This document shows positions 1 to 10,224 of a DNA stretch of 64,000 nucleotides, piece by piece; position 1 is the stretch's first letter, and every line of letters begins with the position of its first letter. Position numbers and translations under genes: made by a program. Origin of the DNA: Antrihabitans cavernicola (GTDB lineage Bacteria > Actinomycetota > Actinomycetes > Mycobacteriales > Mycobacteriaceae); NCBI RefSeq assembly GCF_008297975.1, contig NZ_VLNY01000001.1, positions 711,990-775,989 of the forward strand, written 5' to 3'. The notes below the pieces were generated by a model. The model was not told where the DNA came from. It was given only the letters and a program-made list of their open reading frames with translations, and made no database searches.

Positions 1-745
1 GTTCCACGTCGGTGGGATTCGCCGAATGCGGACGGGATAGGAATGTCTCCATGCCGGTCGCTGCCATGCGGCCCTCGAGCCTGCTGCCGAGATCCCAGAG
101 AATCTCGGACTCGTACATGTCACCGAACTCCGTCGGGACTGCGCGACCGTGATCGTCGCCACCGAGGCCCGGATCGATAACGATGCGCTTGCCGGTGAGC
201 TGCGGGCCGGACCGGTGGACCAGCTCTTCTTCGCTGATCCGATGTGGATTGCCACCGGTCACCCGGGCACCGAGCAGATCGAGCGAACGCAAGGTGTCCG
301 GACCGCAGATGCCATCCGCGGACAGTCCGATCTCGCGCTGGAAGGCGGTGAGGCCTTCGTGCGTTTGCGGTCCGAAGTAGCCGTCGACGCGATCGACATA
401 GAAACCCAGGTCCTGCAGCCGGCGCTGAAGGGTGGCGACGTCGTCACCGTAGAGCGGGGCGGACAACTGGTAGATGAGCGTGCGTGCACCCAACCGGTAC
501 GACGCTTCTTTCAGCGAGCGGTACGTGGCGGGACCCACCACGCCGTCGACGAGAAGACCGCGGTGCTGCTGAAAAGCGCGAACCGCGCTGTCGAGCGATG
601 GATCGAACGCGGCATCGGGGGCGATCCAGTAGCTGCCGTTGACACCGTCGGCCGAATGCGCGTCGCGCAGAAAACCCAAACCGGCAAGAGTGCCTCTGAT
701 CTCGGCGACGGCAGGACCGTGGTCGCCGTTACGGAGACGATGCAT
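1..745 (-). CDS. cwlM: CwlM-like peptidoglycan amidase-family regulator, 3' end cut by window edge
   Basis: The minus-strand frame opens with ATG at 743-745 (MHRLRNGDHGPAV) behind an AGGAAGG ribosome-binding site at 755-761 and stays open to base 1, giving about 248 residues. Two peptidoglycan-binding-like repeats occupy roughly residues 1-165. The amidase_3 fold then begins with TGKRIVIDPGLGGDDHGRAV. In mycobacteria CwlM (Rv3915) is a mostly cytoplasmic, PknB-phosphorylated activator of MurA rather than a true hydrolase; that role is inferred here from close sequence recall and from synteny with trxA-trxB-sigM-murJ. The C-terminus lies outside the window, so the regulatory tail cannot be judged. 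Confidence 0.9.
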   Translation of the reverse strand, partial: MHRLRNGDHGPAVAEIRGTLAGLGFLRDAHSADGVNGSYWIAPDAAFDPSLDSAVRAFQQHRGLLVDGVVGPATYRSLKEASYRLGARTLIYQLSAPLYGDDVATLQRRLQDLGFYVDRVDGYFGPQTHEGLTAFQREIGLSADGICGPDTLRSLDLLGARVTGGNPHRISEEELVHRSGPQLTGKRIVIDPGLGGDDHGRAVPTEFGDMYESEILWDLGSRLEGRMAATGMETFLSRPHSANPTDVE

Positions 746-828
746 GCTGCCAAGCCTTCCTACCGGAGACAATTGTGGCGCGCGACACACCGAGGTGACG
801 GGCGCATCGAACGATTGTCGCAGAACGA

Positions 829-852
829 CCCCCGATTTCGGCAAATCGGGGG
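829..852 (-). terminator. Perfect 10-bp hairpin between trxA and cwlM
   Basis: CCCCCGATTT (829-838), a CGGC loop and AAATCGGGGG (843-852) form a perfect 10-bp stem. It lies 22 bp after the trxA stop and 83 bp before the cwlM start. No long T-run follows on either strand. It could be a partial terminator or attenuator that lowers cwlM expression relative to trxBA, or an mRNA stabiliser. The structure is seen; the function is inferred. Confidence 0.55.
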
Positions 853-874
853 CCGGACACGAGGTCGAGAACGA

Positions 875-1207
875 TCAGATTACGTCGGAAAGATCCTTCA
901 AAAGGGCTGCTTTGCCCTTGGCGCCGACGATCTGCTTCGCAGGCTTGCCGCCGGAGAACAGGATCATCGTCGGAATGGACATCACCTGGTAGTCCCGCGC
1001 CGTCGCCGGGTTCGCGTCGATATCGAGCTTGGCGATGGTGAGCTTCTCACCGTGCTCGGCAGCGATCTCGTCGAGTACAGGGGCAACCATCTTGCACGGG
1101 CCACACCACTCGGCCCAGAAATCGACAAGAACGGGCTTGTCGCTGGTGAGCACGTCGTCGGCGAACGAGGCGTCGGTGACGGTGATGGTGTTCTTTGATT
1201 CGGACAC
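875..1207 (-). CDS. trxA: Thioredoxin
   Basis: A 110-residue cytosolic thioredoxin with the canonical redox site WCGPCK near residue 30 and the cis-proline segment SIPTM. It is reduced by the upstream TrxB and in turn reduces protein disulfides. The GTG start at 1205-1207 is chosen because AGGAG lies just upstream and the family's usual length is matched; an ATG further upstream would add unrelated residues. The gap to the trxB stop is 8 bp, so the two form one operon read from the trxB promoter. It corresponds to mycobacterial TrxC (Rv3914). Confidence 0.96.
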   Translation of the reverse strand: MSESKNTITVTDASFADDVLTSDKPVLVDFWAEWCGPCKMVAPVLDEIAAEHGEKLTIAKLDIDANPATARDYQVMSIPTMILFSGGKPAKQIVGAKGKAALLKDLSDVI

Positions 1208-1215
1208 GTTTACTC

Positions 1216-2202
1216 CTAGTGGGTTGCGGAAAGCTGTGCGTCGGTAACGGTGTTGGCGGCGAGGTCGCCCTGGTCTGCGAGCCAGCGCTCGGCGTCGATG
1301 GCGGCCGAACATCCGGTTCCCGCGGCGGTGATGGCCTGGCGGTAGGTGTGGTCGACCAAGTCGCCCGCAGCGAACACGCCGTCGACGCTCGTGTAGGTGG
1401 ACGATCCCTTGACCTGCACGTATCCCGCGTCGTCGATGTCGACCTGGCCCTTGACCAGCTCGCTGCGCGGATCGTGGCCGATGGCGACGAACATGCCGGT
1501 GACATCGAGGGTGGATTCTTCGCCGGTCACGGTGTCACGCAGGGTCACACCGGTGACGCTGTTCTCGCCGATGACGCCGGTGACAGCCGAGTTGGTGACG
1601 AACCGAATCTTCTCGTTGGCCTTTGCGCGTTCCAGCATGATTCGCGAGGCGCGGAACTCCTCACGGCGGTGCACGATGGTCACGCTGCGCGCGAACTTGG
1701 TGAGGAAGGTGGCTTCCTCCATAGCGGAGTCGCCACCGCCGATCACGGCGATGTCCTGCTCCTTGAAGAAGAAGCCGTCGCAGGTGGCACAGGCGCTGAC
1801 GCCGCGACCCAGCAAGTCCTGTTCGCCTGGAACGTCGAGGTAGCGGGCCGCTGCGCCCATCGCCAGAATGATCGCGCGCGTGTGGTGGACCTCGCCGTTG
1901 ACCGTCACGGTCTTGATCGGGCCTGACAGATCGATCTCGTCGACATCTTCGGTTCGAATGTCGGTACCGAATCGCTGAGCTTGCTCGCGCATCTGCTCCA
2001 TCAGGTCGGGGCCCATGATGCCCTCGCGGAAGCCTGGGAAGTTCTCCACCTCGGTGGTGGTCATCAGTGCGCCACCGAACTGGGTGCCCTCGAACTGGAC
2101 GGGCGCGAGCTCGGCGCGAGCTGCATACACAGCCGCTGTATAACCGGCCGGCCCCGAGCCGACGATGATCAAGTCGCGGACGGTTGTCTCAGGGGTGCTC
2201 AT
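1216..2202 (-). CDS. trxB: Thioredoxin-disulfide reductase
   Basis: A 328-residue FAD- and NADPH-dependent flavoprotein that regenerates reduced thioredoxin. The FAD-binding [15 protein letters not shown] motif lies near residue 15, the redox-active pair in ACATCDG near residue 135, the NADPH-binding [12 protein letters not shown] near residue 155, and the closing FAD motif [15 protein letters not shown] near residue 285. The ATG at 2202 follows a GGAAGG site. It is the first gene of the trxB-trxA pair and sits behind a perfect SigH/SigR-type promoter at 2238-2265, which fits thiol-oxidative-stress induction. Confidence 0.97.
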   Translation of the reverse strand: MSTPETTVRDLIIVGSGPAGYTAAVYAARAELAPVQFEGTQFGGALMTTTEVENFPGFREGIMGPDLMEQMREQAQRFGTDIRTEDVDEIDLSGPIKTVTVNGEVHHTRAIILAMGAAARYLDVPGEQDLLGRGVSACATCDGFFFKEQDIAVIGGGDSAMEEATFLTKFARSVTIVHRREEFRASRIMLERAKANEKIRFVTNSAVTGVIGENSVTGVTLRDTVTGEESTLDVTGMFVAIGHDPRSELVKGQVDIDDAGYVQVKGSSTYTSVDGVFAAGDLVDHTYRQAITAAGTGCSAAIDAERWLADQGDLAANTVTDAQLSATH

Positions 2203-2237
2203 TCGGGCCTTCCAGGAGGGGAATCTGACTTCTCGAT

Positions 2238-2265
2238 CAACAACAGGGTAAGGGTTGTTGTTCCC
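2238..2265 (-). promoter_or_regulatory. SigH/SigR-type promoter of trxB-trxA
   Basis: Read on the minus strand, GGGAAC (2260-2265) is followed by exactly 18 nt and GTTG (2238-2241). This matches the GGGAAY-N18-GTTG class recognised by disulfide-stress sigma factors (SigR in Streptomyces, SigH in mycobacteria), which are known to drive trxBA in those genera. The -10 lies about 35 bp upstream of the trxB ATG. The sigma factor gene itself is not in the window. Confidence 0.8.
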
Positions 2266-2347
2266 GTGGATGGCCGAAGCTACTCGTGTCGGTCGACGTC
2301 GCGGAACGAGAGGATGAAGGTCCTGATCGGGCGGTCGCTGTAACTGA

Positions 2348-3052
2348 TCAGCCGATATCGGTCATGGCCAACTGTTGGGCATCGCCGGGTGCACAGCCAG
2401 GGCCGACGACCAGTGCTGTGATCTTCGGCGGCGTGACACCGGCGACCAACACCAAGAGCGCATTGCGACCCTGGTACCGAACCGTGGTCGAACCGAGCAC
2501 GGCGCGGGAGCCCTCGATGTCGTTCGCGGCCAGGCACTGCGTGAGCGACGCCTTGTCGGCCAAACCGCCGGGCGCGTCGTTCTTACCCATTGCACTCAAC
2601 ATCGTCGCGGCGGGCAGATCGGAACCCAGTTCGACAGCTGCCGTCGTATCCGGGACCGGGCCTGTCGACCGCAGGTCCACGGTCGTGAAAACCAAGGCTC
2701 CAACCGCGGCGACCGATGCGGCCGCAGCCGCCGGGTACTTCCACCGCGCGGCTTTCCGTGAGCGGGCCTGTTCGAGCGGACGCACAGTCGACGGCAGCAA
2801 GCCCAGCGCGCGGTCGAGGCGATTCGCGACCTCCGGCGGGATGGTCGACGCCACGCCCTGATCCCCACCGAGGGCGTTCAATTCGGCGGTGACCCTGTCC
2901 AGCGCAGCGAGAATGCGGGAGGCGTCGGGATCGCGGCGGGCAAGCGGCCACAGCTGCGGGGCCAGCCCGGCGGGCAGGTTTTCCGCGTGGAGATCGGCGA
3001 TCAGATCGACCGAAAACGGCGGCTGCAACAGCTTGTTCGGGTGAGTGGTCAT
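2348..3052 (-). CDS. rsmA: Anti-sigma-M factor-like membrane protein
   Basis: A 234-residue protein starting at ATG 3052, with GGAGG seven bases upstream. It has an N-terminal cytosolic part of about 120 residues, one hydrophobic segment ([20 protein letters not shown], around residue 130) and an extracytoplasmic C-terminal domain containing a Cys pair (QCLAA and GPGCAPG). Its position immediately downstream of sigM matches mycobacterial Rv3912, the SigM anti-sigma factor. It carries no HxxxCxxC zinc motif, unlike the anti-sigma factor at 32309. Function is inferred mainly from synteny and topology. Confidence 0.75.
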   Translation of the reverse strand: MTTHPNKLLQPPFSVDLIADLHAENLPAGLAPQLWPLARRDPDASRILAALDRVTAELNALGGDQGVASTIPPEVANRLDRALGLLPSTVRPLEQARSRKAARWKYPAAAAASVAAVGALVFTTVDLRSTGPVPDTTAAVELGSDLPAATMLSAMGKNDAPGGLADKASLTQCLAANDIEGSRAVLGSTTVRYQGRNALLVLVAGVTPPKITALVVGPGCAPGDAQQLAMTDIG

Positions 3053-3169
3053 CGCAACCTCCGTCCTGTCCATCGATCGTCTGTGTTCCAAGAGATTCGG
3101 CGCAGATCCGGAAAACGACTGTCGAGATATCGACATTTCTTGCCTGCTACTAGATAAGACGCGAAGAAA

Positions 3170-3739
3170 TCAGATTCGGTTCCGCGGATCTCGCAGGAAT
3201 TCCAGCCTGTCTGCGAGTTTGACGCGGGCGCGAGCGCAGCGGCTCTTGATGGTGCCTTCCGGAACGCCGAGCATCGCGGCTGTCTCGGACACGGTGTAAC
3301 CCTCGACGTCCACCGCGACCAAGGCGGCGCGCTGCTCCGGGGGCAGCGAGAACAGCGCCTTGTCCACCACCAGCGACATCTCGAAGTCGGCGATGTAGTC
3401 GCGCTCGTCGCGGGGGTCGTCGGTCTCGTCACCGGAAAAGGACACGGTCGGGCGCACCTTGTTGCGGCGGATCCGGTCCAGGCACGCGTTGACGACGATG
3501 GTGTGCAACCAGCTGCGAACGGCGGCGTCGGCACGGAATCCGGCTGCCGTCCTGTGTGCGGACAGCAGCGCTTCCTGCAACGAGTCGGCGGCGTCTTCGC
3601 GCGTGTACGACGTGCGGACGGCGGTCTGCCACAGGTGGTCGTAGTGGCGGCGCATCAGCTCTGCGAAGGCTCGGGTGTCGCCGGCGGCATGCGCTGCCAA
3701 TAGATCCACATCGGTCGACACGACGCCACCCCCGTCCAT
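3170..3739 (-). CDS. sigM: ECF RNA polymerase sigma factor SigM
   Basis: A 189-residue ECF sigma factor. Region 2 (ELMRRHYDHLWQTAVRTSY through SWLHTIVVNACLDRIRR) covers residues 25-95. Region 4 (LPPEQRAALVAVDVEGYTVS, then VPEGTIKSRCARAR) covers residues 130-180 and supplies the -35-binding helix-turn-helix. The ATG at 3739 is used, but a GTG at 3721 preceded by GGGGGTGG is an equally plausible start. It is followed by the anti-sigma gene after a 117-bp gap. In Mycobacterium tuberculosis SigM controls ESX secretion genes, which makes the ECF promoters at 21.1, 24.8 and 26.1 kb attractive candidate targets. Confidence 0.9.
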   Translation of the reverse strand: MDGGGVVSTDVDLLAAHAAGDTRAFAELMRRHYDHLWQTAVRTSYTREDAADSLQEALLSAHRTAAGFRADAAVRSWLHTIVVNACLDRIRRNKVRPTVSFSGDETDDPRDERDYIADFEMSLVVDKALFSLPPEQRAALVAVDVEGYTVSETAAMLGVPEGTIKSRCARARVKLADRLEFLRDPRNRI

Positions 3740-3961
3740 TGCTCATGGGGGAACCGCGTGCTTCTACCAGTGAAGGTCCCCACCCATGCACTCAGTGGTA
3801 TGCCCCCGACGGGCACATACCTCCGAACGCAATTTCGCAACATCTGGAACCGACGTGTACAGGTACCAGGAAACCCCCCGACAAGAGAGCGCGACCTGAG
3901 TGTACACAGACCGATAACGGCGGGCGATTCGGCGAAGCGGGGGTGAAGCCGAAGCTTCAGG
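3740..3961. other. Intergenic region upstream of sigM
   Basis: These 222 bp lie between murJ and sigM. I looked on the minus strand for GGAAC followed at 16-18 nt by CGTC, the expected autoregulatory SigM promoter, and did not find one. No gene or strong hairpin was recognised. Confidence 0.4.
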
Positions 3962-6900
3962 TCACGGTGTGCCGGTGAAACCCATATCTGCAATCGACGA
4001 CTGGTTCTGGTTGTTCGCGGCCTTACCGAGCTGCGTGATCCAGACCAGCACGAACTTGGTCGGCTGATCGGTGTTCACCGGAATCTGGGTGACACCCTCG
4101 CCCAGTGTGGACGTGCCGATCACCTGGGTCTGGTCGAGCGTCGGGCCGTCGTTCGGCGCGGTCCGGATCTCGACCTTGGTGCCGGGGCTCGGCGAGTTGA
4201 TCCAGACATTGGTGAGCTTTGTGGGGTTCGCGAGTGTCGCCAGCACGCCCAGACCACTCTTCAGAGCGGGGAACGGCTGGCTGTAGGTGTCGGACTTCCA
4301 CAGCGTGGCCGGGTTGTTGTCGAGCACCAGATTGACCGAGTCCACGCCGTCGGGGGTGCCCTGCGGCGAGTAGACCTGGACCTGTGTCGCGGGAATCGGC
4401 ACACCGCCGGGCGCTGCCGGGGCAGCGCTGGGCGTGGTCAGGCCGATGTTCTGATCGGTCAGGGGTGCATCCGAGCTGCCACCTGCGAGGAAGTTAGCCA
4501 GCCACCAGCCGATGAGGCCGAGGATGATCACGGTGAGACCGCCGAGGCCCGCAAGCATCATCATCATGCGGTTGGAGCGTGCCTGCTCGGCTGCGATTGC
4601 TTCGGGATCGGCGAGCGCGTGACCCGTGGCGCCGGGCGGGCGTTGGCCGAGCCGAAGGGCAGGCATCAGGTCTGTCTTCTGATCGACTACCGACGCCTGC
4701 TCCAGCACGTGCTGCACGGTTGCCGCAGTACGCACGCCGCGGTTGGTTTCGAGCGCGCGGACGGCGACGGCCGAGATCTCGAACGGCACCTCCGGGCGCA
4801 GCTTCCGTGGCTCGACGGGCGCACCGTCCGGTCCGTGCTCGGCCAGCTTGAGCCCGCCGACAGTGGTGCCCGGCGCCGCGATGCCGCTGACTCCGGTGGA
4901 GCCGCCGATGGGCCACCGTGCAGTGATCAACGCGTAGAGCATCGCGCCGAGCCCGCGCACGTCACCCTGGGCATCGGCGTCGTCGAGCGTGCCGGGGAAA
5001 GCGAGAACTGCGTTGCCGCCCACACTGATTCGGACGCGATCGGGATGGTCGATGGAGAGCGCGCCGCCACCGCGATGCGTGAGTTCGGCAGCCGAGGCGA
5101 GAGCACCGATGGCGCGAGCCGCACCGATCGGGGACGGCTTGGTCTCCGCCATCTCACGCAGCGAGCGACCCGGAGTCCATTCGGCGACGACGATGCCGCC
5201 CGAGCTACCGCGAACGACGTCGAGCACCCGGGCAAGACCGGGCGAGTTCACGCGACCGAGTCGCAGGGTTCGCGACAGGATTGCCTGCGGACCGTCGTTG
5301 CCCTCGGTGGAGCCTGCCTTCTGCTCGGAGTCGACGAAGGTGAGTGCGACTTCGCGATCCAGCTTGGTGTCGAGCGCCTGCCAGAACTTCAGACCGCGCG
5401 ATCCGCCGTGCGGAGCGAGCAATCGGTAGCGGCCACCGGCCACCGAGGCTCCCGGAATGAGTTTGGGTCCCCGAGGTGTCCGACGACCGGCATCGTCCGA
5501 TTGCGGAGTGCTTGCTGGCGGCGGCGGAACCCGACGCGGCGGCGCCGGATTGGTCACGGTCGCGTCGGCGTCACCGTTGGTGCCGGTCATGCCTGCAGAC
5601 GATGAAGGCGCGTCGGTCTTCGGGCGTTCCTGTGCGGGCCGCGGAGCGCGGTCGTCGCCGTTGGATCGCGGATCCTTCGACACGGTGAGCCCGCCGGTGT
5701 TCGTCGACGAGACGGGAGACGAACCCACACTGGAACCACCGACTGGCCTGCCGGCATTCGCGTCGTCGCTCACCCTTACTCCTTCATTTACTGCTGATGA
5801 CCAAGACGAGCCCCCGCTGGGTCGCCCGCCTGACCTCTGCCGAACAGGGTACGGGAACTGGCCCACTCCGGTACCACCAACGTCGTCAGCCCGGATCACG
5901 GGGAGCACCATCGTGTTGGCATCCCACATCGGGTCGTATGCGGGACGCGGCACGAATTCGGGTTCCGGTGCCTCCGCAGGCGTGCCACGGACCCGCCTCG
6001 TCACGGCGACCGTGACGGCGCGGATCTCCGGAACCTTCGCCATCCAGAGGGCTGCAAACGTCAGCGTCAGCATCACGACGCCGTCGAAGGCGACTCGAAT
6101 GATCGAGCCGAGGCCGCCCATCGTTGTCGTCAAATTGCTCAGATGCAGGATTCGATCGGCGATAGCCATGGTGATGCCACCGGCCAACGACGCGACTATC
6201 ACCTTCCACACGGTCGACCCGACATTCGACATCTGCAGGTCGCCCAGGCTGCGATGCAGTAGAAAACCGCCGATGCAGGCACCGACCGCGAAGGAGATAC
6301 CCGTGACCGCGCCGAGCAGGCTGACGACGTGCTCGCCGCTCGAGGCGACGTACGGGGCCAGTGCGGACAGCACGATCTTGACGCCGGTGATGCCGAGGAC
6401 GATCCAGGTGGGCGTCCATGCTTGTTCGCGGGCGTAGAAGACGCGGAGGTGGATCAGCACCAATGAATACGGAATGAGCGTGAACGCGGACCAGCGAACG
6501 GCCTCACCGAGCACGTGCGCGTCGCCGCCGAAGTTTCCGTATCCGTAGAGCGCTTCGCCGACCAACGGACCGGCGAAGGTGAGGAAGGTCACTACCGGCA
6601 CCAGCGCCAGCATCGTCAATCGGGTGGCGACACCGAGATCGTCGACGACGGCGGGTGTGTTCTGGGCGGCTGCGTTTCGGCTCAGCCGCGGCATGATCGC
6701 GGTCAGCAGGGTGACGCCGAGGATGCCGTACGGCATCTGCAGTAGCGCCCACGCATTCGTATAGATGGCGGGCCCTGCGGCGTACGCGTCGGCGGAGACC
6801 CTGTTCGCGAAGATCAGACCGGCCTGGCTGATCAATACGTACAACATGATGGCGACAGCCATGCCGCCGAACTGCTTCAGCCGATCGTCGAGGCCCCACA

Positions 6901-7813
6901 ACGGACGCAGGTTGATGCCCTCGCGTCGGATCGCGGGCACCAGGCTGAGCACCTGCACGACCACGCCCAGCGTCACGCCGAGCCCGAGCACCAAGAGTTT
7001 CGGATCGCCCATGCGGACCGGATTCAGGGAGATCTCCCCGGGCATCGCGACATAGATACCGAGAACCGCGAGTACGACGACGTTGTTCAACACCGGCGCC
7101 CACGCGCCCGGCTTGAACACCTGGCGGGTGTTGAGGATGGCCGTGAGCAACGCCGTCAGACCGAAGAACAGAATTGCGGGCAACAACATGAATGCCAGCG
7201 CGGTCGTCAGCGCCGAGTTGACCTTGCCGTCCTCGGGCAAAAATATGTGTTCGATCAGCAGCGGTGCCGCGGCCGTTGCCAGGAGCGCTGCCGCGCCGAG
7301 CATCACCAAGGCCATCGTGAAAAGGCGTCGAACGAAGTCGGTGCCGCCGTCGGCATCCTCGCGTTCGGCCCTGACCAGCACCGGAACGACGATCGCGGTG
7401 AGAACAGCCCCCAGGACGAACTCCGAGATCATGTTGGGAATCTGGATCGCGATGGTGAACGAACTGGTGATCGCGCCACCGAGCACGATCAGCAGTACGA
7501 GTTGTTTCGCAAAACCGGTGAGCCGGCTGGTCAGTGTCGCGATGGCGATGGAGCCGGACGAGGCGAGCAGTCTGCGGTTGGCGCTTGCGCCGGAGTCGGG
7601 TTCCGACTCGGGCAGAGGCTCGGGAGTGGCGTGCAGTTCTTGCCCCGACGCGGGTCTGCGTGCGGGAATGCGAACGGGTTGTGCGTACTGCGGGGGCGGC
7701 GGGCTGGCGGCGATCGGCGGTTGCCACCGATAGCGCCGCTCCCACGGTGCCTGCCCGACCCGCGTGGGCGGGGCGGCTCGACCACCGCCGTCGCCGTAGC
7801 TACTTCCCGTCAT
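3962..7813 (-). CDS. murJ: MurJ/MviN lipid II flippase fused to pseudokinase and extracytoplasmic discoidin-like domain
   Basis: A 1283-residue multidomain protein. Residues 1-75 are Pro-rich and cytosolic. Residues ~85-600 hold the many-helix MurJ flippase core (IAIATLTSRLTGFAKQLVLL onward), which exports lipid II for peptidoglycan synthesis. A polar linker (600-740) leads to a kinase-like fold (GGRYRLLAPHGGSRGLKFWQ onward, ~750-1060) lacking recognisable HRD and DFG catalytic motifs. A membrane helix (LGGLTVIILGLIGWWLANFL) and a C-terminal galactose-binding-like domain of about 190 residues follow. This is the mycobacterial Rv3910 architecture, whose phosphorylated pseudokinase recruits FhaA. 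The start overlaps the DUF6049 stop by 4 bp (ATGA). Confidence 0.94.
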   Translation of the reverse strand: MTGSSYGDGGGRAAPPTRVGQAPWERRYRWQPPIAASPPPPQYAQPVRIPARRPASGQELHATPEPLPESEPDSGASANRRLLASSGSIAIATLTSRLTGFAKQLVLLIVLGGAITSSFTIAIQIPNMISEFVLGAVLTAIVVPVLVRAEREDADGGTDFVRRLFTMALVMLGAAALLATAAAPLLIEHIFLPEDGKVNSALTTALAFMLLPAILFFGLTALLTAILNTRQVFKPGAWAPVLNNVVVLAVLGIYVAMPGEISLNPVRMGDPKLLVLGLGVTLGVVVQVLSLVPAIRREGINLRPLWGLDDRLKQFGGMAVAIMLYVLISQAGLIFANRVSADAYAAGPAIYTNAWALLQMPYGILGVTLLTAIMPRLSRNAAAQNTPAVVDDLGVATRLTMLALVPVVTFLTFAGPLVGEALYGYGNFGGDAHVLGEAVRWSAFTLIPYSLVLIHLRVFYAREQAWTPTWIVLGITGVKIVLSALAPYVASSGEHVVSLLGAVTGISFAVGACIGGFLLHRSLGDLQMSNVGSTVWKVIVASLAGGITMAIADRILHLSNLTTTMGGLGSIIRVAFDGVVMLTLTFAALWMAKVPEIRAVTVAVTRRVRGTPAEAPEPEFVPRPAYDPMWDANTMVLPVIRADDVGGTGVGQFPYPVRQRSGGRPSGGSSWSSAVNEGVRVSDDANAGRPVGGSSVGSSPVSSTNTGGLTVSKDPRSNGDDRAPRPAQERPKTDAPSSSAGMTGTNGDADATVTNPAPPRRVPPPPASTPQSDDAGRRTPRGPKLIPGASVAGGRYRLLAPHGGSRGLKFWQALDTKLDREVALTFVDSEQKAGSTEGNDGPQAILSRTLRLGRVNSPGLARVLDVVRGSSGGIVVAEWTPGRSLREMAETKPSPIGAARAIGALASAAELTHRGGGALSIDHPDRVRISVGGNAVLAFPGTLDDADAQGDVRGLGAMLYALITARWPIGGSTGVSGIAAPGTTVGGLKLAEHGPDGAPVEPRKLRPEVPFEISAVAVRALETNRGVRTAATVQHVLEQASVVDQKTDLMPALRLGQRPPGATGHALADPEAIAAEQARSNRMMMMLAGLGGLTVIILGLIGWWLANFLAGGSSDAPLTDQNIGLTTPSAAPAAPGGVPIPATQVQVYSPQGTPDGVDSVNLVLDNNPATLWKSDTYSQPFPALKSGLGVLATLANPTKLTNVWINSPSPGTKVEIRTAPNDGPTLDQTQVIGTSTLGEGVTQIPVNTDQPTKFVLVWITQLGKAANNQNQSSIADMGFTGTP

Positions 7814-10224
7814 TGCCGCTCAAACCCTTCGTCGGCTGGATCGGGTTGCCCCCGGAACCGGTGCCACAGCCGTCGGCCGGCAAGGACCAACAGCAGCGCG
7901 CCCGCACATGCCGTAATTATGGCCAGTACCTTGCCGTATGCGTTGGAACGTACGGAAACAGTCGTCGCATCGCCAAGTGCGTGACCATCGGGAGTGGTGA
8001 GCGCAACATCCACGGTGAGGTTTCGCGAGTCGTTGACCTCGGCGGGAACCTGAATTTGACGGCTTCCGCGCGGCGGCAATTGTTGCTCGCCGATATCGGT
8101 GATCTTCATGGCTGCGGGCGCGTCGATCTGCAACTTCACCTTGATGCCGATGGGCAGGTCGTTGCGGGCCACGAGCAGCAGCGGACTTTGCTCGGACGCC
8201 AGCGTGTAAACCCCGCCGGGCGCCAGCACGGTGACCGATTTGAACATGCCGTCCAGCGCCGAGGTCGTCGCGCCGACCCGCGTGTGACCGGCCGCATCCG
8301 AGGCATCGCGGCGATCGTCGGTACGACCGGACATGCTCATTGCACGCAGCAGATCCTCACGCAGCGGTGCGGTGAACCGGCCCGGTGTCAGATCCGAATT
8401 CGGGTCGGCGACCAGCGCGTTCGACAGGAGATCGATGCGGGTTGCCTGTTCCGCTGCCCTGGTCCGAATGGTGTCGGGCGACGCGTCGTCGACGGCCTGC
8501 TGCGGATAGACCAGCTGGAATGCGCGAGGGTCGGGCTGCTTGCCGACCAGGTCGTCGACCGTCCTGGGGACTGCGAGACCGGACCGCAGCAACGTCGCCA
8601 CCTGTGACAGGACCCCGCTGGCTTCGGTGCCGTCGACTCCCCAATCCTGCGGCGGGGCGATCAGCAGGGAGCGAGTCCGATCGGGCACCGGCGTCAGCGC
8701 CGACCAGCTCAACGCGCCCAACGCATCCTGCAGGCGCGCCGCCCGGGAGTCTTGGGTCAAGTCGTAGCGGGCGCGGGCCGGGGTGAACGACGGGGTTTGC
8801 GGATCGGTCCCGACAGCGGCCATTGCGACCGCGGTCGACACGTCGTACGTGGCGGCATGCATCGCGGGATCGGCCTTGTCGGTGGTGGCGGGAGCAACCA
8901 CGTCGGGCAGACGGACCAGATCGGGTGTCGCGGGCAGGCCCTCGGTGTCGGTGTCGACACCGTTGCCCGGCAGCAGTGCGACGGTGCTGCCTAGGGTGCG
9001 TAGCTGGGTCGCCGTGTCGTCGTCGAGGGCACCCGATGCAGGCCAGACGATGTTGCGTTTGCTGGTGGTCGCCAAGATGTTGTCGACGATGTCAGCGGGT
9101 GTCACCGTCGCGCTACGACTGAGTTCCGCGTTCTTCGCCAGGTGAACACCGGTCAGATCCGTCTGCGCGAACGGGACGGCCAACGTGCAGTGGGTGTCGG
9201 CCAGGGTGCGAACTCGATCCAGCCACGACGACGCTGCCGCCGCCCCGGTCCCGTCGCGGGTCGCACCGTTGGGATCGGACTTGTCCGCGAGCACCAGGTA
9301 GCCGCGCGTCATGTTGGAGACGGTGATCAGCAGGTCGGGGTCGACGGCCATGCAGACGCTCTGCGCGAGTTTGCCGTCGCGGTCCACGTTGGGTCGGAGT
9401 GCGAATTCCAGAGCACTGACCAGTTGATCCAGGCGGCCGCCTTTGCCCAGCGAAGTGGCGAGGTCGTCGTCGACCAGCTTCACCTTCTGGTCCAGCGAGC
9501 CAGGCTGGCCGGGGGCGAGTCGGGGGCGGTCGGCGAGCGGCCAGAGCAGCGTGGTCGCGACCGGGGTGTTGGTCGGGGCGGAGACAGCGGCGCCCGGCGC
9601 GGGCTGCGGTTCGGTGTCGGTCGAATCGGGGTCCGGCGGGGGCGCGGGCGGTGCGGTCGGGTCGGTCGGTACGCCGAGGACCGGAAGGAGGAATCGGGCG
9701 TCGTCGAGGCGCGCCTCGCTGCCGAAATCGGGGGCGCCGTTGACGTTGAGCAGCAGCGGGTAGACGCCGGGCTTACTGATCTCGAGCGAGGCGGCGGTGC
9801 TGGATCGCAACGGCAGCGTCAGGGTGAACTGCTTCTTCTGGCCTGCGTTGAGCTTGTCGGCGACGGTGACGAAGTTGCCCGTCACGTCGTAGTTCTCCTG
9901 ATCGCGCTGCAACGACGTACGTAACTGCGTCGACTGCGTGATCGCAGGCGCGCGTTGCATCCGCACGCTGACGTCGTCGACCACCCGATCGCCGACGTTC
10001 GAGACGGTAGCGGCAACGACGATGAACGGATCGCTGGTGGTGGTGACCGCGTTGGGCGCAACCGAGTCGATGGCGAGTTCGAGAAACTTGTCGTCGTTGT
10101 TCGATGTCGTGGGCTGATCGTGGGTGGTATTCGGGAGAGCGGTAGCGACACCACCGGCAGGCAGCAGCGCTAGAGCGAGCGCGGCAAGGACAGCCACCGC
10201 GGATCGCTTACGAACTCCCGTCAT
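7810..10224 (-). CDS. DUF6049-family secreted or membrane-anchored protein (Rv3909-like)
   Basis: An 804-residue protein with an N-terminal signal sequence ([20 protein letters not shown], residues ~10-30), a large extracytoplasmic region and a C-terminal membrane helix ([20 protein letters not shown]) followed by a short basic cytosolic tail. The ATG at 10224 overlaps the Nudix stop (ATGA), and the stop overlaps murJ, so the three genes are translationally coupled. Rv3909 homologues are always next to murJ, suggesting a role in lipid II export or envelope assembly, but no reaction is known and no catalytic motif is visible. Confidence 0.85.
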   Translation of the reverse strand: MTGVRKRSAVAVLAALALALLPAGGVATALPNTTHDQPTTSNNDDKFLELAIDSVAPNAVTTTSDPFIVVAATVSNVGDRVVDDVSVRMQRAPAITQSTQLRTSLQRDQENYDVTGNFVTVADKLNAGQKKQFTLTLPLRSSTAASLEISKPGVYPLLLNVNGAPDFGSEARLDDARFLLPVLGVPTDPTAPPAPPPDPDSTDTEPQPAPGAAVSAPTNTPVATTLLWPLADRPRLAPGQPGSLDQKVKLVDDDLATSLGKGGRLDQLVSALEFALRPNVDRDGKLAQSVCMAVDPDLLITVSNMTRGYLVLADKSDPNGATRDGTGAAAASSWLDRVRTLADTHCTLAVPFAQTDLTGVHLAKNAELSRSATVTPADIVDNILATTSKRNIVWPASGALDDDTATQLRTLGSTVALLPGNGVDTDTEGLPATPDLVRLPDVVAPATTDKADPAMHAATYDVSTAVAMAAVGTDPQTPSFTPARARYDLTQDSRAARLQDALGALSWSALTPVPDRTRSLLIAPPQDWGVDGTEASGVLSQVATLLRSGLAVPRTVDDLVGKQPDPRAFQLVYPQQAVDDASPDTIRTRAAEQATRIDLLSNALVADPNSDLTPGRFTAPLREDLLRAMSMSGRTDDRRDASDAAGHTRVGATTSALDGMFKSVTVLAPGGVYTLASEQSPLLLVARNDLPIGIKVKLQIDAPAAMKITDIGEQQLPPRGSRQIQVPAEVNDSRNLTVDVALTTPDGHALGDATTVSVRSNAYGKVLAIITACAGALLLVLAGRRLWHRFRGQPDPADEGFERQ

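Noticed and set aside
3740..3961. Expected autoregulatory SigM promoter upstream of sigM
   Set aside because: No GGAAC followed at 16-18 nt by CGTC was found on the minus strand; CGTCGG near 3850 has no matching -35.
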